Shown: positions 1-6,701 of the stretch, piece by piece
Numbering within the stretch: position 1 is the first letter of the stretch
Layout of the letters: the number at the start of each line of letters is the position of its first letter
Assembly: GCA_031285575.1 (NCBI GenBank)
Contig: JAITVX010000101.1
Location: 1 to 8,472, forward strand
Length of the DNA stretch: 8,472 nucleotides
Direction of reading: 5' to 3'
Source: Bacteroidales bacterium
Lineage (GTDB): Bacteria; Bacteroidota; Bacteroidia; Bacteroidales; VadinHA17
The notes under the pieces: model-generated
The model's input: only the letters and a program-made list of their open reading frames with translations
What the model was told of the DNA's origin: nothing
Database searches by the model: none
Program-made: the position numbers and the translations under genes

Positions 1-827
1 CGCAGGCAGTTTACGAAGCTGGTGCGCGGTATTTTGGCCGAAACAGTGCTGGTAAACTTCTGCTTCAGCCCTGTGGTTTTCTCTTCTTCTGTTGAAGCCG
101 AGAATATGATTACGTCGCCGGCATGAGCTTCTATCTCGAAAAAGCCGGGGGTAAAGAGGTCTTCCGAGCAGTCGTAGCCGCGTTTCTGTTCTTCCATGTA
201 TTCAACGCCGAGGTACCAGTCGGGCGCCTGTATAAATTCAACCTTCGATGAGAACTGCATGTTGAGCCACGGGAAGCCTTCGTAGAGCCGTGCCTTTATG
301 CCGTTTTCGATATGTTCAACCTTTGTGTCGGCATTCATGTTGGCATGGGTAAGTTCGTGTATGCTGCGGAATGCAAGGAACGGGCGCACCTGCAGCCTGA
401 CAGGCTCTGAGGCTTCCAGTACGGTAATGCGCTGCATCATCTGTTCCCTGTAGTGAACAAGTATATGTTCTATCCTGAGCAATACGCCTCCCACGCGGAA
501 CACGCGCGAGGGTATGTTTTCGGCGCCGAAGTCTTCTATATACTTATGGCCTTTGGGGTTGAAGTAGTCGCCTTTGTATTTCCTCAGGCCTATATTGAAG
601 CTTTTATCATTGCTTACCACAGTAAGGTCGCACGATGACAGCAGCACGTACCGTTCGCCTCCGAACCGTTCAACAGGGCATACCAGCAGACCGTGATACT
701 TGCGGGTGTTGCATGCTGCCAGTGTGGTGCATGAATATGAGCCGGCGCGGTTGCTTCTTATTACTTCGCGTGCAAGCGAATATTCGAGGTTTACTATCTG
801 GCTTTTGTCGAATTTTATATAACTCAT
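1..827 (-). CDS. Glycogen debranching enzyme, N-terminal part (partial)
   Basis: Reading the minus strand from the ATG at 827-825 gives 275 open codons running off the window edge. The first 70 residues carry the signature of the bacterial/archaeal glycogen debranching N-terminal domain (GDE_N): a start resembling 'AREWLVTNGLGGYASGT..NTRRYHGLL', here SLAREVIRSNRAGSYS (about residues 17-32) and NTRKYHGLLV (40-49), then an ERYVLLSS beta-strand segment. Family members are usually around 640 residues, with a GH133-type (alpha/alpha)6 amylo-1,6-glucosidase domain at the C-terminus, which is outside the window. The expected role is cytoplasmic removal of alpha-1,6 branches from glycogen; no signal peptide is seen. 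An in-frame TAG at 854-852 and no other ATG between fix the start. The leader is A/T-rich without a Shine-Dalgarno sequence. The gene diverges from the mutarotase-like gene across a 200-bp A/T-rich gap. Confidence 0.85.
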   Translation of the reverse strand, partial: MSYIKFDKSQIVNLEYSLAREVIRSNRAGSYSCTTLAACNTRKYHGLLVCPVERFGGERYVLLSSCDLTVVSNDKSFNIGLRKYKGDYFNPKGHKYIEDFGAENIPSRVFRVGGVLLRIEHILVHYREQMMQRITVLEASEPVRLQVRPFLAFRSIHELTHANMNADTKVEHIENGIKARLYEGFPWLNMQFSSKVEFIQAPDWYLGVEYMEEQKRGYDCSEDLFTPGFFEIEAHAGDVIIFSASTEEEKTTGLKQKFTSTVSAKIPRTSFVNCL

Positions 828-987
828 ACGGATATGTGTTTTTTTAAGCCCCTAATATAGTAAATTTATTTATTCATACAATATATATAATTAAGAAGCT
901 GTTTTGAATTATGTCAGCGGCAAGTTATAAACGGATAATCATTTATAAAAATATATTGCAGAGCATTACACACTAAGACATTTTTCA

Positions 988-995
988 TATCTTTA
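988..995 (+). promoter_or_regulatory. Possible Bacteroidota -7 element
   Basis: TATCTTTA matches seven of eight positions of the Bacteroidota -7 consensus TAnnTTTG and lies 32 bp before the ATG of the mutarotase-like gene, a usual distance. A matching TTG -33 element at the right spacing is not evident (the nearest TTG, at 956-958, is too far). The rest of the 828-1027 gap is A/T-rich DNA in which I see nothing else convincing. Confidence 0.3.
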
Positions 996-1027
996 CGCCC
1001 GATTTACATAAAATAAAAAATAATATT

Positions 1028-2050
1028 ATGAAACTTAAAACATTAATTTTAGCAGGAGCTATTTTAGCTGGAGTAATTGTAGCAGTATTAATTTTTATAA
1101 ACAAGCCGTCAGATAAACTTTCGGAAACAGAGGTTATGCCATCGGATAAATTTCCTGAAGCGGAAATAACCAATGATATTATAGACGCAAAGCTCTATCT
1201 TCCCGACAACGAAAAGGGGTATTACCGTGGCACACGGTTTGACCATGCAGGTAATATTCCCAGCCTGAAAGTAAACGGCCATGAATATTTTGGGCAGTGG
1301 TTTGACAAATACGATCCCCAAATGCACGATGCCATAATGGGGCCTGCCGAAGTGTTTGCAGAACTCGGCTTTATTGAAGCAAAACCAGGTGAAACATTTG
1401 TAAAGGTCGGCGTTGGAACACTTACAAGACCAGATGATAAGCCATATTCATTCGCACGGCTATACCCTGTTGTGGATCCGGGGAAATGGACTGTAAGAAA
1501 AGAATCTGACCATGTGGAGTTTATCCACGAATTAAACAGCAGTAACTATTCTTATGTTTACACGAAAACCGTAAGACTTGTTCCTGGTAAGGCCGAGATG
1601 GAACTTGTTCATTCACTGAAAAACACCGGTGTAAAGACTATCGAAACTTCAGTTTACAACCATAACTTTTTTGTAATGGACAACTTGAATGTAGGCCCTG
1701 ATTACACCATTACATTTCCGTGGAATATAAACCTGCTGGGGAGCAACGACGGCCTCGATACGCTTGCCGACATAACCGGTAACAGAATAACCTTTTTAAA
1801 GGAACTCAGACAAGGTGAAAATGTATTTTACAGTATAGGTGGTTTCAGCGACAGCCATACAGATCATGACATACGTATTGAAAACAGAAAAGCCGGTGTT
1901 GGCGTTCGTATAACCTGCGACCGGCCTTTGTTGAGACTTGCGTTCTGGTCGTGCTGGAAATCTCCATGTCCGGAGGCTTATGTTATGGTTAAAGCCGAAC
2001 CGGGACAGGAATTTTCATGGACTACCAGGTACGAATTTTATAATCTTTAA
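1028..2050 (+). CDS. Membrane-anchored galactose-mutarotase-like protein
   Basis: This 340-residue protein starts with a hydrophobic segment (about 5-25), probably an N-terminal anchor or signal sequence. A charged linker follows (about 28-50) and then a domain beginning GYYRGTRFDHAGNIPSL (64-80). That motif, together with FGQWFDKYDPQMHDAIMGP (88-106), FVKVGVGTL (124-132) and VDPGKWTV (149-156), is typical of uncharacterised aldose-epimerase-like proteins of the galactose mutarotase superfamily in Bacteroidota and Acidobacteria. His212 in YNHNFF sits where these folds place a catalytic His, and Glu328 in GQEFSW is a plausible general base; these assignments are inferred from pattern only. The substrate is unknown, and exposure outside the cytoplasm is inferred from the anchor. 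The start is the first ATG after an A-rich leader. The last codons overlap the stop of the converging DUF1080 gene. The linker contains an 11-residue tandem duplication. Confidence 0.8.
   Translation: MKLKTLILAGAILAGVIVAVLIFINKPSDKLSETEVMPSDKFPEAEITNDIIDAKLYLPDNEKGYYRGTRFDHAGNIPSLKVNGHEYFGQWFDKYDPQMHDAIMGPAEVFAELGFIEAKPGETFVKVGVGTLTRPDDKPYSFARLYPVVDPGKWTVRKESDHVEFIHELNSSNYSYVYTKTVRLVPGKAEMELVHSLKNTGVKTIETSVYNHNFFVMDNLNVGPDYTITFPWNINLLGSNDGLDTLADITGNRITFLKELRQGENVFYSIGGFSDSHTDHDIRIENRKAGVGVRITCDRPLLRLAFWSCWKSPCPEAYVMVKAEPGQEFSWTTRYEFYNL
1109..1174 (+). repeat. 33-bp tandem duplication in the mutarotase linker
   Basis: Two adjacent in-frame 33-bp units, 1109-1141 and 1142-1174, encode SDKLSETEVMP and SDKFPEAEITN. 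The SDK-x-x-E-x-E pattern is kept while many codons differ, so this is an old duplication lengthening the charged linker between the membrane segment and the sugar-binding-fold domain. Confidence 0.55.
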
Positions 2051-2646
2051 AGTTCCTCAATAACAAGGTTGCGCCATTTTACCTTGATACCGCCACCATC
2101 GTGTATCTGAAGGGCTACTGAACCGTTTGCCTGACCTATTTTGGCGTCGCTAAAGTCAACCATAGACTCGTCGTTGAGCCATGTCTGTACCTTATCGCCA
2201 ACAACTTTTATGCGAAGCTTGTTCCATTGGCCTGACTTGAGTATGGATTCCTTTTCGTCGGGTATTTGCACAAGCCAGCCCCTTCCGTACGATTCATAAA
2301 TGCCACCTGTGTCTCGTCCGGGAGGTGCTACTTCGCATTGCCAGCCTGTTATTTTGGTGCCTTCAATGGTGGATCTGAAAAACACTCCGCTGTTGCCGTT
2401 TACTTCCTGAAGAAACTCAACGGTTAAATCAAAATTCTTGTAAAATTTTTCGGTTGCAAGATAGCCGTATCCTTTGTCGGGACCGCTTTCACAAACCAGC
2501 AATTTGTCTTCTACATACCACTTTTCGGTTCCATATACTTTCCATCCCGTAAGGTCTTTCCCGTTAAACAGGCTTGTTTTTTGGGGTGGAGATGTGAAAC
2601 CGGAAAAAATGACTGCCACTGCGAGGATTAATAAACTTTTTTTCAT
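2047..2646 (-). CDS. Exported DUF1080 / 3-keto-disaccharide hydrolase-type protein
   Basis: The 199-residue product has a Sec-type signal sequence (MKK then a hydrophobic run, about residues 1-17) followed by a single DUF1080 domain (Pfam 3-keto-disaccharide hydrolase, a concanavalin-like beta-sandwich). Hallmarks in order are SLFNGKDLTGWKV (25-37), FDLTVEFL (72-79), NSGVFFRS (85-92), GWQCEV (101-106), TGGIYESYGRG (113-123), GQWNKLRIKVVGDKVQTWLN (139-158) and the closing GSVALQIHDGG..VKWRNLVIEEL (175-199). Some family members cleave 3-keto-glycosides; this one's substrate cannot be read from sequence. A single domain of about 180 residues is the usual size. The signal has no clear lipobox cysteine, so a periplasmic or surface location is likely. 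It converges on the mutarotase-like gene with a 4-bp overlap. No good -7/-33 promoter is visible upstream, but a 13-bp palindrome lies about 70 bp before the start. Confidence 0.88.
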   Translation of the reverse strand: MKKSLLILAVAVIFSGFTSPPQKTSLFNGKDLTGWKVYGTEKWYVEDKLLVCESGPDKGYGYLATEKFYKNFDLTVEFLQEVNGNSGVFFRSTIEGTKITGWQCEVAPPGRDTGGIYESYGRGWLVQIPDEKESILKSGQWNKLRIKVVGDKVQTWLNDESMVDFSDAKIGQANGSVALQIHDGGGIKVKWRNLVIEEL

Positions 2647-2715
2647 GATAGATTTTTTTTAGTTAAGTAATAAACTGTTTAAATTTCGACAAAAAAAATT
2701 TGTTAAGAGGGTAGT

Positions 2716-2728
2716 TGACAAGTTGTCA
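2716..2728. promoter_or_regulatory. 13-bp perfect palindrome, candidate operator
   Basis: TGACAAGTTGTCA is a perfect inverted repeat (six-base arms around a central G), 70 bp upstream of the start of the minus-strand DUF1080 gene and 95 bp upstream of the decayed transposase. A dyad of this size in an intergenic region could be a repressor site, but one occurrence alone is weak support. Confidence 0.3.
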
Positions 2729-2822
2729 TATCCCGAAAGCACATTGATGAAATATTGAACATCAGTTGATTGTTTGATATTAATGTTGCATCTTTATCTA
2801 TAGCAATAACGTAAAGAACATG

Positions 2823-3180
2823 ATGGCTAATTATCTAACTGATCTAACCGATACATCAATACGATGCAATGTTACTCATAATGGTTGACAATCGCAAACG
2901 TAAATACCCGCTGTATGTTATTTTATATCTGCATAAAACAGGATGCCATTGGCGCATGCTTCCCGGTGATTTTCCTGAATGACGGATAGTTTAATAAGTG
3001 GACGCATGAAGCAGTTATCGAACAGCTAAATGATGTACTCAGGGAGCAAACCCGTTTTAAAAGCCGGAAGAAATGTGTCTCCGAGAGCAGCCTTGATTGA
3101 CAGTCAGTCTGTCTTTGAACGGGGTTTTGACGGGGGAAAGAATGTCACAGAGCATAAACAGCACATTGTCACAATCTTAC
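2823..3180 (+). pseudogene. IS5-family transposase remnant (multiply frameshifted)
   Basis: Pieces of one IS5-family transposase can be read in order across three frames. MANYLTDLTD starts at 2823. QYDAMLLIMVDNRKRKYPL runs on from 2857. GCHWRMLPGDFPE, the DUF4096 helix motif, ends in a TGA at 2980-2982 where the family has Trp. FNKWTHEAVIEQLNDVLREQ reads from 2990. KAGRNVSPRAALIDSQSV, then ERGFDGGKNV, read from about 3062. The Asp of IDSQS (codon 3099-3101) is the first DDE catalytic residue; the part of the protein carrying the other two is gone. Lesions inferred from the family pattern: about one extra base near 2851-2856, a Trp-to-stop change, loss of the VYYYF segment near 2988, one extra base in the T/A run at 3055-3062, and a small deletion after IDSQSV. 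The C-terminal half and both IS ends are not found. The 2647-2822 stretch upstream holds no gene. Confidence 0.8.
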
Positions 3181-3253
3181 ACATAATTAAACAATCAATT
3201 GTATATTGTTAAATTAGTAGTACCTGTTCTCAATCTTTTAGATGTTTTATTTT

Positions 3254-3280
3254 TTTGGTATTATTTTTGTACTACTTTTG
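3254..3280 (+). promoter_or_regulatory. Bacteroidota-type promoter of the cytochrome gene
   Basis: Two exact matches to the -7 consensus TAnnTTTG lie here, TATTTTTG at 3262-3269 and TACTTTTG at 3273-3280, 41-48 bp before the cytochrome start. A TTTG at 3254-3257 could serve as the -33 element of the downstream box, although the spacing of 15 bp is shorter than usual. Which box is used cannot be decided from sequence. Confidence 0.55.
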
Positions 3281-3320
3281 TAAAAATAAACTTATTTAAT
3301 TTTAATTAAATTTTACAGCT

Positions 3321-3839
3321 ATGATGAATATAATGAAACGTTATCTGTTTATTGGAGCAGTTCTGCTTATAGCAGGGACAATATCGGCACAGAACAAATA
3401 CATAGGAGCCGAAAAGTGCAAAGCCTGTCATAATGGTACCGACCATGGGAACCAATACGATTCGTGGCTTAAAGATTCTCACTCGCAGGCAATAAAAACG
3501 CTTTCAAGCGAAAAGGCTGTCGAGTATGCAAAGAAAAATGGCATTGCAGATGCTTCTAAAGAGGCGAAATGTCTTAAATGCCACTCAACATACGATGCTG
3601 TTGCACCAGAGCTTCGCGACGGTATTAAGCAAGACGAAAGTGTTTCGTGCGAAGGATGCCATGGAGCAGGAAGCAGATACAGGTCTCCGGCAATAATGAA
3701 AAACCATAGCCTTGCGGTTAGAAGCGGTTTGATTGAACAGGATGAAAAACTATGCCTGGTATGTCATAATTCAGAAGCTCCATTCCATAAAGAGTTCGAC
3801 TTTAAAACTGCATTTGAAAAAGTATTACATACCAAATAG
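3321..3839 (+). CDS. Periplasmic tetrahaem cytochrome c (c554-like family)
   Basis: The 172-residue product has a signal peptide (cleavage likely after ISA, near residue 23) and four CxxCH haem-c attachment motifs: C33-H37, C84-H88, C110-H114 and C145-H149. The surrounding pattern fits the cytochrome c554-like family: YIGAEKCKACH, W..S.HSQA (49-57), CEGCHGAGSRYRSPAIMK (110-127), CLVCHN and a late FDF. Extra histidines (H42, H54, H129, H156) are candidate distal ligands. The expected role is electron transfer in the periplasm; donor and acceptor are unknown. Maturation needs a cytochrome c assembly system encoded elsewhere. Three ATGs compete (3321, 3324, 3333); I keep the first, but the one at 3333 gives an equally good signal peptide beginning MKRYLF. 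It has its own promoter, and a hairpin follows about 30 bp after the stop, so it is probably transcribed alone. Confidence 0.88.
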   Translation: MMNIMKRYLFIGAVLLIAGTISAQNKYIGAEKCKACHNGTDHGNQYDSWLKDSHSQAIKTLSSEKAVEYAKKNGIADASKEAKCLKCHSTYDAVAPELRDGIKQDESVSCEGCHGAGSRYRSPAIMKNHSLAVRSGLIEQDEKLCLVCHNSEAPFHKEFDFKTAFEKVLHTK

Positions 3840-3869
3840 TAACAGCAAATACGTTATATATTAATTCAT

Positions 3870-3904
3870 ACAAATCCTTTGCTTCGATGAAACAAAGGAT
3901 TTGT
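3870..3904 (+). terminator. Hairpin terminator after the cytochrome gene
   Basis: The arms ACAAATCCTTTG (3870-3881) and CAAAGGATTTGT (3893-3904) are perfectly complementary over 12 bp, with an 11-nt loop that can itself form TTC/GAA pairs. The following TTATGTTATG is T-rich but not a clean T-tract, so termination efficiency is uncertain. Confidence 0.65.
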
Positions 3905-3935
3905 TATGTTATGATAAATTTTGATTTATATTGAT

Positions 3936-4406
3936 ATGAATAAAATTCTTATAGGCGTAATACTGTTAATTGCAATTATATCGTGCAAAGGACATGGACG
4001 AGGCCCGCTTGCACAGGAATCATTTGAGAATGACGAAACATATATGCCGGCAATGAGTGCCCCCCATGGAAAACCTGTGATAAATAAAATAGATGTGAAA
4101 ATTGCCCCTTGTGCAGATTGCATAACAATAGAAAAAATTATTGCCAATAAAAAAGATCTTGCCGGCAAAACAGTTAGTGTCAAGGGTATGGTAACAAAAG
4201 TAAATGAAGGAATAATGGATAAAAACTGGATACATATCCAGGACGGAACGGAGTCCGAAGGAATATTCGACTTTACAGTTACCTCAAACCAAACCATAAA
4301 AAATGGCGACAGTGCCATATTTAAAGGTACAATTGCAGTTGAAAAGGATTTTGGCTTTGGCTATTCTTATGACATTATTATGGAAAATGCACAAATAACA
4401 AGATAA
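3936..4406 (+). CDS. OB-fold lipoprotein associated with multihaem cytochromes
   Basis: From the ATG at 3936 the product has 156 residues. A TTG at 3921 would add five residues but spoils the signal sequence and lies closer to the upstream hairpin. The N-terminus is a lipoprotein signal with lipobox IISC (lipidated Cys17). Residues about 74-154 form one OB-fold domain: LAGKTVSVKGMVTKVN, then IMDKNWIHIQDG (93-104), a DFTVTS strand, a GDSAIFKG turn and a closing DFGFGYSYDIIMENA. This DKNWIHIQDG/DFGxGYxYD pattern is shared by exported OB-fold proteins found near multihaem cytochromes in Geobacter-like and related bacteria, whose function is not established; NrfJ-like annotations exist for some, which I cannot confirm here. 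A C59-A-D-C62 pair precedes the fold and is not a haem site, because Ile follows instead of His. It is probably co-transcribed with the next gene, 31 bp away. Confidence 0.75.
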   Translation: MNKILIGVILLIAIISCKGHGRGPLAQESFENDETYMPAMSAPHGKPVINKIDVKIAPCADCITIEKIIANKKDLAGKTVSVKGMVTKVNEGIMDKNWIHIQDGTESEGIFDFTVTSNQTIKNGDSAIFKGTIAVEKDFGFGYSYDIIMENAQITR

Positions 4407-4437
4407 ACACAACGTTACATTCCATTAGTGTGAAAAT

Positions 4438-5910
4438 ATGAATAACAAAAGATATGCATGTATCGCGGCAGTGCTTGTAGCTTTAGCTTTATCATGCAAT
4501 AACACTCCAAATTCAACAGGTGGAACCAATAAAGGAACAACCGGCTCGCAGTTTGAGTTTTTTTCAGAGAATCTTGCAGCAGGAAACCTGAAGAAGATAA
4601 TAAATGCCGCAGATTCCATAAACAGCTTACCCGCAATTGACAACAGACTGAAGGAATATGCCGATTCGGTTTCGCAAATTGCCCAAAGGCTGTATCTGTG
4701 TTTTTCATTGAACGGTTCGCAGATTGATGCACGACTGGAAAATATTTTTGGCAAGTTCTCGGACGAGGAAAAAATGGAATGGGAAAAGAAAAAATGGCTC
4801 GAGTACCGGATAATTGATGGCGAAAAACGCTATTTCAACAGAGCGGCTTCAAACCTTAGCCTTCTGAAAATGTTTTATGAAGATAAATCGGGGCGTAAAA
4901 AAGCGGCAGCAGATGATTCCATAAAAATATACAGGTTAAATCACACTGAAAAGGTTATTGAAGCTTCAAGAAACTCTTCGGTTCCGGCACTTCCTGTTAA
5001 AATGAAGGTAACCTACACACTAACCGTCAATGCCGACGCAGTACCCGATGGAGAAACAATAAGGTGCTGGTTGCCTTTACCACAGAATGGCCATCCACGG
5101 CAAAAGTTTATAAGCCTCGTTGAACAGTCGGAAAATTCATATATACTGTCGCCAGATACCGCCATCCATACTTCAATTTACATGGAAAAGAAAGCAAAAA
5201 GCGGCGAGCCTGCAGTTTTTAAAGCAGTTTTCCTGTATCAGTCGGCGGCTCAATATTTTAATCCCGACAATATAAAAGCCGAAGCTTATGACAAAAACTC
5301 GGAACTTTATAAAAAATACACTTCGGAACAGCTTCCACAGATACATTTTTCAGAAAAGATAAAAATGCTGGCCGACAGTATTGTATCCAGCGATGAAAAG
5401 CCCAATATTATTGTCGATAAAATATATACGTGGTTTAAGGATTGCATACCATGGACAGGCGCTTTGGAATATTCTGTAATGCCTGATATTCCGGGTTATA
5501 CCTTGGAAAACCGCAGAGGCGATTGCGGAATGCAAACGCTTTTATTCATGTCGATGCTAAGATATAAAGGCGTGCCTGTACGCTGGCAAAGCGGATGGAT
5601 GGTTCCCGCAAAAGGCAAAAACCTCCATGACTGGTGCGAAGTTTACTATGAAGGAACCGGTTGGGTTCCGGTAGATATATCGTATGATCTTCAGGTTACG
5701 GAAAACAGGCAGCTTAAATATTTTTTTATGTCGGGAATCGATTCTTACAGGCTTATTGTAAATAACGGCATATCCGGGCCGCTTCACCCTGCAAAAAAAC
5801 ATCTTCGCAGTGAACCTTATGATTTCCAGAGAGGCGAAGTTGAATGGAACGGAGGCAATCTCTATTTCGATAAATGGAACTACGATATGAAAGTAGAACC
5901 GCAGCAGTAA
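4438..5910 (+). CDS. Transglutaminase-like lipoprotein
   Basis: The 490-residue product begins with a lipoprotein signal (lipobox LALSC, lipidated Cys20) and a low-complexity Asn/Thr/Gly tether (about 21-37). Residues about 40-170 are mainly helical and unrecognised. A beta-rich region follows (188-270, with VKMKVTYTLTV and CWLPLPQ), as often found before transglutaminase cores. The transglutaminase-like/protease core is at about 305-425: Cys363 in RRGDCGMQTLLFMSMLRYKG, His397 in NLHDWCEVYYEG and Asp413 in GWVPVDISY make a complete catalytic triad. Bacterial relatives act as cysteine proteases or amide transferases on proteins or peptides; substrate unknown. The protein should be anchored to an envelope membrane. 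Two further cysteines lie in the core region, C336 upstream and C400 close to His397. The gene follows the OB-fold lipoprotein by 31 bp without an intervening terminator, and ends before a strong hairpin. Confidence 0.82.
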   Translation: MNNKRYACIAAVLVALALSCNNTPNSTGGTNKGTTGSQFEFFSENLAAGNLKKIINAADSINSLPAIDNRLKEYADSVSQIAQRLYLCFSLNGSQIDARLENIFGKFSDEEKMEWEKKKWLEYRIIDGEKRYFNRAASNLSLLKMFYEDKSGRKKAAADDSIKIYRLNHTEKVIEASRNSSVPALPVKMKVTYTLTVNADAVPDGETIRCWLPLPQNGHPRQKFISLVEQSENSYILSPDTAIHTSIYMEKKAKSGEPAVFKAVFLYQSAAQYFNPDNIKAEAYDKNSELYKKYTSEQLPQIHFSEKIKMLADSIVSSDEKPNIIVDKIYTWFKDCIPWTGALEYSVMPDIPGYTLENRRGDCGMQTLLFMSMLRYKGVPVRWQSGWMVPAKGKNLHDWCEVYYEGTGWVPVDISYDLQVTENRQLKYFFMSGIDSYRLIVNNGISGPLHPAKKHLRSEPYDFQRGEVEWNGGNLYFDKWNYDMKVEPQQ

Positions 5911-5939
5911 TTGCCTCTATTTAACTGCGGGGAAAAACA

Positions 5940-5977
5940 GGGAAGCAATCCATGTTACATGCTTTGGATTGCTTCCC
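5940..5977. terminator. 13-bp hairpin, probably a bidirectional terminator
   Basis: GGGAAGCAATCCA (5940-5952) and TGGATTGCTTCCC (5965-5977) are perfectly complementary over 13 bp around a 12-nt loop. It lies 30 bp after the transglutaminase-like gene. On the minus strand the stem is followed directly by TGTTTTTCCCC, a better U-tract than on the plus strand, so it probably also ends transcripts of the converging beta-barrel gene. Confidence 0.75.
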
Positions 5978-6004
5978 GATTTGTGCCTCGCAGTCGCGAT
6001 AACA

Positions 6005-6103
6005 ATGCTGAACACTGCGTTTACAGGTGTGCCTGTGAGTGCTCAGGAAAAAACAGCTGTGAAATTAATCTGTTATTTCTTCCATTTTCCGCCACCGATA
6101 TAA
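6005..6103 (+). other. Signal-peptide-like reading frame, possible gene remnant
   Basis: An ATG at 6005 opens 32 codons. The first part, with the open codons just upstream, reads like the end of a Sec signal peptide: LAVAITMLNTAFTGVPVSAQ, then EKTAVKLI. After that the frame runs into the antisense of the beta-barrel gene's 3' end and stops at 6101-6103. No start codon, promoter or mature domain supports a live gene. It may be a truncated remnant of an exported protein, or chance. Confidence 0.2.
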
Positions 6104-6651
6104 AAGCCGACGGTAACAGCCAGATAGCTGTTTTTTATCGACGTATTTTCAAGGGTTACACTGTTATCGGTTACTGTTACTCCCGAACTTGGTACCAAAT
6201 TATATTCCAGTGCCATTCTGAATTTACCGGCCTCAAATCCTGCCGTCAGCGCACCGCCGAATTTACCGCCGGCATCAACAGTATATGAACTTGCTCCGGT
6301 AGAAAAAGAGGCCAAAGTGTACATTCCGAGACCGCCGCCAACAAAGGGAGCAAACGAGCTTCCGCCCGAACTGAAATAATACGTATAAGTACCCAGGAAG
6401 TTGCCATTTGCAGAAATGGAAGCATTTTCTCCCATCGGATCTACTTTTCCCATGAGTGCATTTCCGTACTTAATGCCAACGGTCATGTTGTCTTTCAAGT
6501 TGTATCCGAGCTGCAGGTCGAAGCATACTCCGCCGCCGCCTTTCGGAATACAGTAACCAAAATCAAGACCTCCACGGATTTTCCCCTGTTCCTGTGCAAA
6601 AGCACCTGTGGCCATTGCGGCCAGCAACATAATACACAAAATTTTTTTCAT
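6073..6651 (-). CDS. Small outer-membrane beta-barrel protein
   Basis: The 192-residue product has a clean signal peptide (MKKILCIMLLAAMATGAFAQ, cleavage near 19-20). After it comes a Gly/aromatic-rich alternating pattern typical of eight-stranded outer-membrane barrels of the OmpA/OprF/OmpW-like 'beta-barrel' Pfam group: RGGLDFGYCIP (26-36), VCFDLQLGYNL (42-52), MTVGIKYG (56-63), GTYTYYF (87-93), FAPFVGGGLGMYTL (100-113), FGGALTAGFE (131-140), FRMALEYNL (144-152) and YLAVTVGFYIGGG (176-188). It ends GGKWKK, without the terminal aromatic residue often seen in proteobacterial porins. The function is unknown; small barrels like this can be structural, adhesive or part of transport systems. It converges on the transglutaminase-like gene, sharing the hairpin between them. 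Its upstream region is the 41-bp-period palindrome array, so its expression may depend on it; no canonical TAnnTTTG element is seen in the 50 bp between. Confidence 0.78.
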   Translation of the reverse strand: MKKILCIMLLAAMATGAFAQEQGKIRGGLDFGYCIPKGGGGVCFDLQLGYNLKDNMTVGIKYGNALMGKVDPMGENASISANGNFLGTYTYYFSSGGSSFAPFVGGGLGMYTLASFSTGASSYTVDAGGKFGGALTAGFEAGKFRMALEYNLVPSSGVTVTDNSVTLENTSIKNSYLAVTVGFYIGGGKWKK

Positions 6652-6701
6652 TTTTCTCTTTTTTTAATTTGTAAAACTTGACTTTAACCTGTAAAATTTA
6701 A

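Noticed and set aside
453..847. Two short plus-strand reading frames
   Set aside because: Both are antisense to the debranching enzyme, whose N-terminal motif is clear, and they carry no recognisable features.
3030..3212. 60-codon plus-strand frame as an independent small gene
   Set aside because: Its IDSQSV and GFDGGKNV segments are the middle part of the decayed IS5 transposase, so it is part of the pseudogene.
3915..3923. Promoter for the OB-fold lipoprotein (TAAATTTTG)
   Set aside because: It has three instead of two bases between TA and TTTG, lies only 12 bp from the ATG and has no -33 partner at a sensible distance.
3926..4318. 130-codon minus-strand reading frame
   Set aside because: It is fully antisense to the OB-fold lipoprotein, which has a lipobox and a recognisable domain; no independent evidence supports it.
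5911..6288. 125-codon plus-strand reading frame
   Set aside because: It lies across the hairpin and antisense to the barrel gene; its composition is not protein-like and it has no recognisable motif, while the minus-strand gene has a signal peptide and barrel pattern.
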